Shown here: positions 5,606-8,771 of the stretch, one piece after another
How positions within the stretch are numbered: position 1 is the stretch's first letter
Layout of the letters: every line of letters begins with the position of its first letter
Source of the DNA: Alphaproteobacteria bacterium
GTDB lineage: Bacteria; Pseudomonadota; Alphaproteobacteria; RS24
Reading direction: 5' to 3'
Assembly (NCBI GenBank): GCA_028816945.1
Contig: JAPPQG010000175.1
Location: 5,155 to 13,925 of the forward strand
Length of the DNA: 8,771 bases
Program-made: the position numbers and the translations under genes
The notes under the pieces: model-generated
Seen by the model: the letters and a program-made list of their open reading frames with translations, nothing else
What the model was told of the DNA's origin: nothing
Database searches by the model: none

Positions 5606-6907
5606 ATGATTCCCCGCTATACACGCGCTGAAATGGCTGCCATTTGGACACCGCAAAGCCGTTTTAGCATTTGGCTAGAAATTGAAACCCACGCCCTTAA
5701 TATAATGGCTGAATTGGGGCTTGTGCCAGCTGAGGCGGCGGCCGCTTTGCAGGCGCGCGGCGGATTTGACATTGAGCGCATTGATGAGATTGAGCGAGAG
5801 GTCAAGCATGATGTTATCGCTTTTCTAACCAGTGTTAGCGAACATGTTGGCGAGGGGGCGCGTTTTATTCATCAAGGCATGACCTCTTCGGATATTTTAG
5901 ATACATGCCTCAATATCCAACTTGTGCGCGCATGTGACATGCTTTTGGCCGATATAGAGCAAGTGCAAACCGCCCTTGAAAAGCGCGCGCGAGAGCATAA
6001 AAACACAATTATGATTGGCCGCAGTCATGGCATTCATGCTGAACCCACCACATTCGGGCTAAAAATGGCGCAGGCCTATGCTGAATTTGCCCGCAACCGC
6101 ACCCGTCTCGAAGCCGCCCGCAAGGAAATTGCCACTTGCGCCATTTCAGGCGCGGTCGGCACATTTGCCAATATAGACCCAAAGGTCGAGCAATATGTTG
6201 CAGAGAAAATGGGTTTAGCTGTTGAACCGATTTCAACGCAAATTATTCCCCGCGACCGCCATGCTATGTTTTTTGCAACGCTTGGCGTTATTGCCTCTTC
6301 TATTGAGCGGCTAGCTGTTGAGATACGCCATTTACAGCGTACCGAAGTGCTAGAAGTCGAAGAATATTTTGCTGAAACGCAAAAAGGCTCATCCGCCATG
6401 CCGCATAAGCGCAACCCTGTATTAAGTGAAAATTTGACTGGGCTTGCGCGGCTTGTGCGCGGTTGGGTTGTGCCAGCATTAGAAAATGTCGCCCTGTGGC
6501 ATGAGCGCGATATTTCGCATAGTTCTGTGGAACGCATAATTGCGCCCGATGCAACTGTCACGCTAGATTTTGCCCTTGTCCGCCTAGCCCATCTCATCGA
6601 TACACTGATTATTTATCCCGACCGCATGCAGGAAAATCTCAATCAGTTGGGCGGGCTTATACATTCACAACGCATATTGCTTGCCCTCACACAGGCAGGC
6701 CTAACCCGTGAGGATGCATATCGGCTTGTGCAGCAACATGCTATGTCCGCATGGCGTGGCGAGGGGCAATTTTTATCCCTGCTTAAAGCCGATAAACAAG
6801 TCAGCAACACCCTTGATGAGAAAACATTAGAAAGCCTGTTTGATTTGAATTATCATTTAGCCCATGTGGATATTATTTTTGACCGCGTCTTTAAGGAGGT
6901 AGATTAG
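5606..6907 (+). CDS. purB: Adenylosuccinate lyase
   Basis: Cytosolic homotetrameric lyase of the fumarase/aspartase superfamily, acting twice in purine synthesis: SAICAR to AICAR plus fumarate, and adenylosuccinate to AMP plus fumarate. The 433 residues match the short bacterial form. Visible active-site residues are H68 (VKHDVIAFL), H89 (HQGMTSSD), H141 (GRSHGIHAEP) and the superfamily signature GSSAMPHKRNP at 261-271, with the mobile-loop serines 262-263, K268 and E275. These fall at the same numbers as the residues described for the Bacillus subtilis enzyme, so the start is secure. AGGAGA seven bases before the ATG is a good ribosome site. The gene is three bases from purC, and its last codons contain the purC ribosome site. 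Confidence 0.98.
   Translation: MIPRYTRAEMAAIWTPQSRFSIWLEIETHALNIMAELGLVPAEAAAALQARGGFDIERIDEIEREVKHDVIAFLTSVSEHVGEGARFIHQGMTSSDILDTCLNIQLVRACDMLLADIEQVQTALEKRAREHKNTIMIGRSHGIHAEPTTFGLKMAQAYAEFARNRTRLEAARKEIATCAISGAVGTFANIDPKVEQYVAEKMGLAVEPISTQIIPRDRHAMFFATLGVIASSIERLAVEIRHLQRTEVLEVEEYFAETQKGSSAMPHKRNPVLSENLTGLARLVRGWVVPALENVALWHERDISHSSVERIIAPDATVTLDFALVRLAHLIDTLIIYPDRMQENLNQLGGLIHSQRILLALTQAGLTREDAYRLVQQHAMSAWRGEGQFLSLLKADKQVSNTLDEKTLESLFDLNYHLAHVDIIFDRVFKEVD
6893..6900 (+). promoter_or_regulatory. Strong ribosome binding site for purC inside the purB end
   Basis: AAGGAGGT is a near-complete match to the 16S anti-Shine-Dalgarno. It lies 10 bases before the ATG at 6911 and within the last codons of purB (K-E-V-D). 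Its spacing favours the first of the two adjacent ATGs (6911 rather than 6914). It implies that purC is translated efficiently, with ribosomes ending purB close by. Confidence 0.8.
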
Positions 6908-6910
6908 CCC

Positions 6911-7678
6911 ATGATGATACGGCGTAAGAAAATATATGACGGCAAAGCGAAAACCCTTTATGAAGGGCCAGAAAAAGACACACTGATTCAGCATTTCAAA
7001 GATGACGCGACAGCCTTTAATGCAGAAAAGCATGCTATTATTGACGGCAAGGGCGTGCTGAACCAACGCATTTGTGAATATATTTTTCAACAATTAGAAG
7101 CAATCGGCATTCGTACCCATTTTATCAGATCACTCAATATGCGCGAGCAGTTAATTCATAAAGTGGAAATTATTCCCGTTGAAGTGGTGGTGCGCAATAT
7201 GGCCGCCGGCTCTCTTGTCAAACGATTAGGCCTTAACAAGGGGGACACGCTGTCAGAAACATTGGTTGAGTATTTTTATAAAAATGACACGCTTGGCGAC
7301 CCGCTCATTAGCGAAGACCATATAACGGTTTTGGGTTGGGCGGATGAGGAGGAAATTGAAGACATGCGCGCTTTGGCGTTGCGGGTTAATGATTTTTTGC
7401 GTGGCCTATTTGCCAATGCCAATATTCATTTGGTTGATTTTAAGTTGGAATTTGGCCGTCTATGGGAAAATGACACAGTGGAAATTGTGCTTGCCGATGA
7501 AATTAGCCCCGATAATTGCCGCCTATGGGATAAGGAGACGAATGATAGTCTCGACAAAGATCGCTTTCGCTATGATACAGGCGATATGTTGGAAGCCTAT
7601 CGTGAGGTCGCCAACCGATTAGGGCTTATGACACAAAGCGGGCGTGATGATATTGCTGGCCCAGTGTTAGTCAAATAA
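6911..7678 (+). CDS. purC: Phosphoribosylaminoimidazole-succinocarboxamide (SAICAR) synthase
   Basis: Joins CAIR and aspartate with ATP to form SAICAR, the substrate of the PurB enzyme encoded just upstream. The 255 residues are typical of the bacterial single-domain enzyme. The N-terminal nucleotide-binding part has [13 protein letters not shown] (7-19), followed by the first signature [19 protein letters not shown] (87-105). The second signature is LVDFKLEFG (174-182), and [14 protein letters not shown] (194-207) carries conserved acidic residues. All characteristic motifs are intact. It is a cytosolic enzyme. The final codons GTG-TTA-GTC-AAA-TAA form the first unit of a 16-bp tandem array continuing into the spacer, so the sequence after the stop derives from the gene's own end. 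Confidence 0.98.
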   Translation: MMIRRKKIYDGKAKTLYEGPEKDTLIQHFKDDATAFNAEKHAIIDGKGVLNQRICEYIFQQLEAIGIRTHFIRSLNMREQLIHKVEIIPVEVVVRNMAAGSLVKRLGLNKGDTLSETLVEYFYKNDTLGDPLISEDHITVLGWADEEEIEDMRALALRVNDFLRGLFANANIHLVDFKLEFGRLWENDTVEIVLADEISPDNCRLWDKETNDSLDKDRFRYDTGDMLEAYREVANRLGLMTQSGRDDIAGPVLVK

Positions 7679-7727
7679 TGTATTAGTTAAATAGTGTATT
7701 AGTGAAATAATCTATTAGTCAAATAAT
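7664..7727. repeat. 16-bp tandem array, 4 units, spanning the purC stop codon
   Basis: Four contiguous 16-base units lie at 7664-7679, 7680-7695, 7696-7711 and 7712-7727, of the form (G/C)TRTTAGTNAAATARTG offset by one base. The first unit encodes the last codons and stop of purC; the other three fill the spacer to purS. Units differ at two or three bases each. Because 16 is not a multiple of three, the array places stop codons in several frames. It looks like repeated slippage duplication of the purC end. No hairpin is evident. Confidence 0.85.
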
Positions 7728-7742
7728 GGCGAACCCTATTCT

Positions 7743-8009
7743 ATGAAAGCAATTATTAAAATTACACTTAAACAGGGCGTGCTTGACCCACAGGGCAAGG
7801 CGATTGAGACTGCCCTTGCGCGGCGCGGCTTTAATGGCATTGAGGAAGTGCGACAAGGCAAATTGATTGAAATTATGCTTAATGAAAAAGATGAGGCAAA
7901 AGCCAAAGCGCAGCTTGTCGATATGTGTGAGAAATTATTGGCAAATATGGTTATTGAAAATTATGAGATTGAACTAGCCATGACGGACAATCAAGCGGGG
8001 CAAGCATGA
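7743..8009 (+). CDS. purS: Phosphoribosylformylglycinamidine (FGAM) synthase, PurS subunit
   Basis: Small subunit of the three-part FGAM synthase, which converts FGAR and glutamine to FGAM; PurS bridges PurQ and PurL. The 88 residues fit the family, including the N-terminal strand [24 protein letters not shown] and [13 protein letters not shown]. The last ten residues (MTDNQAGQA end) are a polar extension. The spacer gives no clear ribosome site: the bases before ATG 7743 are GGCGAACCCTATTCT, and only a weak GGCGA is present. The gene overlaps purQ by four bases (ATGA), so those two are translationally coupled. Sequence identity is clear despite the short length. Confidence 0.96.
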   Translation: MKAIIKITLKQGVLDPQGKAIETALARRGFNGIEEVRQGKLIEIMLNEKDEAKAKAQLVDMCEKLLANMVIENYEIELAMTDNQAGQA

Positions 8010-8680
8010 GAGCAACTGTGATTGTTTTTCCGGGGTCTAATTGTGACCGCGATGTGGCTGTCTGCTTGACGCAAATAAGCGGCGCAAAAACAAAGATGGT
8101 ATGGCACACAGAGACAAGCCTGCCACCAACAGATGTTATTATCTTGCCCGGCGGCTTTTCTTATGGTGATTATTTGCGTGGCGGGGCAATGGCAGCCAAT
8201 AGCCCAATTATGCGTGAGGTGATAAAACAGGCAGAAAAAAACATGCCTATTTTAGGTATTTGCAATGGTTTTCAAGTGCTAACCGAATGCGGGCTTTTGC
8301 CCGGCGCGCTGATGCGCAACCGCAATTTACATTTTGTTTGTCGCAATACACGGCTCATTGTTGAACGCGCCAACGCGCCCTTTCTAGCCCATTATAAACA
8401 AGGCAGCCAAATCGTCATTCCCGTTGCGCATAATGAAGGCAATTATTTTGCGGATGATGAGACTTTGAAAAAATTAGAAGGTGACAATCGCATTGCTTTG
8501 CGTTATGCGCCCGATGATAATCCAAATGGTGCTAGTTTTGATATTGCCGCGATTGTTAATGAAAAGGGCAATGTGCTAGGCATGATGCCCCACCCTGAAC
8601 GTTGTGCCGAAAGCGCATTAGCAGATAGCACAACAGATGGCAAAGCCCTCTTTGAAGGGCTAGCCGCCTATTTGGCATGA
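8006..8680 (+). CDS. purQ: FGAM synthase, glutaminase subunit PurQ
   Basis: Class I glutamine amidotransferase that supplies ammonia to the PurL subunit of FGAM synthase in the cytosol. The 224-residue protein starts [12 protein letters not shown] as usual for PurQ. The [14 protein letters not shown] oxyanion-loop region is at 48-61. The nucleophile elbow GICNGFQ places the catalytic cysteine at C86. PHPER at 195-199 supplies H196 and E198, completing the triad. All catalytic residues are intact. The ATG at 8006 overlaps the purS stop (ATGA), with GGGG five bases upstream. The large-subunit gene purL is expected next, outside the window. Confidence 0.98.
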   Translation: MRATVIVFPGSNCDRDVAVCLTQISGAKTKMVWHTETSLPPTDVIILPGGFSYGDYLRGGAMAANSPIMREVIKQAEKNMPILGICNGFQVLTECGLLPGALMRNRNLHFVCRNTRLIVERANAPFLAHYKQGSQIVIPVAHNEGNYFADDETLKKLEGDNRIALRYAPDDNPNGASFDIAAIVNEKGNVLGMMPHPERCAESALADSTTDGKALFEGLAAYLA

Positions 8681-8696
8681 TGAATGATTGCTGAAA

Positions 8697-8768
8697 CTGT
8701 TTGCAATAAATAAATTGTTTGAAATAAATGAACCGTTTGAAATAAATGAACTGTTTGCAGTAAATAAT
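8697..8768. repeat. 18-bp tandem array, 4 units, downstream of purQ
   Basis: Units at 8697-8714, 8715-8732, 8733-8750 and 8751-8768 share the form CTGTTTGAAATAAATGAA. Units 2 and 3 differ by one base; units 1 and 4 carry TTTGCA and more changes. It fills the spacer after purQ and may continue past the window edge. It has no spacers between units as a CRISPR would, and no symmetric stem for a terminator. One frame is open across it from 8688 but has no ATG, so it is treated as non-coding. Confidence 0.85.
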
Positions 8769-8771
8769 CTT

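Noticed and set aside
6076..6597. Minus-strand ORF of 173 codons opposite purB
   Set aside because: Antisense shadow of a highly conserved enzyme gene; Ser/Arg/Ala-rich and without family features.
8697..8768. CRISPR array or plasmid iteron origin
   Set aside because: Units are directly adjacent with no unique spacers, no cas or rep gene is nearby, and the setting is a purine operon.

Overview
The window looks like part of an alphaproteobacterial chromosome, moderately AT-rich by eye. Three things suggest this. The purB-purC-purS-purQ order with radC just upstream is typical of that class. The TonB-dependent receptor is of the type common in sphingomonads and marine alphaproteobacteria. A separate small PurS rules out the enterobacterial one-piece PurL. 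No rRNA, tRNA, CRISPR array, transposase or prophage gene was recognised.

Left half (1-4561) is an accessory uptake locus. A GntR/FCD-type regulator runs off the left edge on the minus strand. It is divergent from a TonB-dependent outer-membrane receptor on the plus strand, and the 192-base gap between them carries repeats and a possible operator. Convergent with the receptor is a 12-helix MFS transporter on the minus strand. Receptor, MFS permease and GntR regulator together suggest regulated import of a small organic molecule; the substrate cannot be read from the sequence. The receptor is interrupted by an in-frame TAA at 3041-3043. The next 28 codons, still in frame, encode a normal receptor C-terminal strand ending at 3128-3130, so the annotated 824-residue ORF is probably a recent nonsense allele, or a sequencing error, of an 853-codon gene.

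Right half (4826-8680) is a housekeeping run on the plus strand: radC, purB, purC, purS, purQ. PurS and PurQ are two subunits of FGAM synthase (step 4 of de novo purine synthesis); PurC makes SAICAR and PurB releases AICAR and also makes AMP. The large subunit gene purL is expected just past the right edge. purB-purC (3 bases) and purS-purQ (4-base overlap) are tightly coupled, while radC-purB (42 bases) and purC-purS (64 bases) have spacers. A good sigma70-like promoter lies at 4697-4724 upstream of radC.

The most unusual property of the window is that most spacers, plus one transporter loop, carry a short tandem duplication with its own sequence and period: 21 and 8 bp before the receptor, 12-14 bp at the MFS start, 16 bp x2 before radC, 12 bp x2 before purB, 16 bp x4 after purC, 18 bp x4 after purQ, and 18 bp x3-4 inside the MFS gene. 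There is also a perfect 18-bp palindrome in the signal-peptide region of the receptor gene. No gene-free stretch exceeds 300 bases; the longest, 4562-4825, holds the two candidate promoters and the repeats described below.
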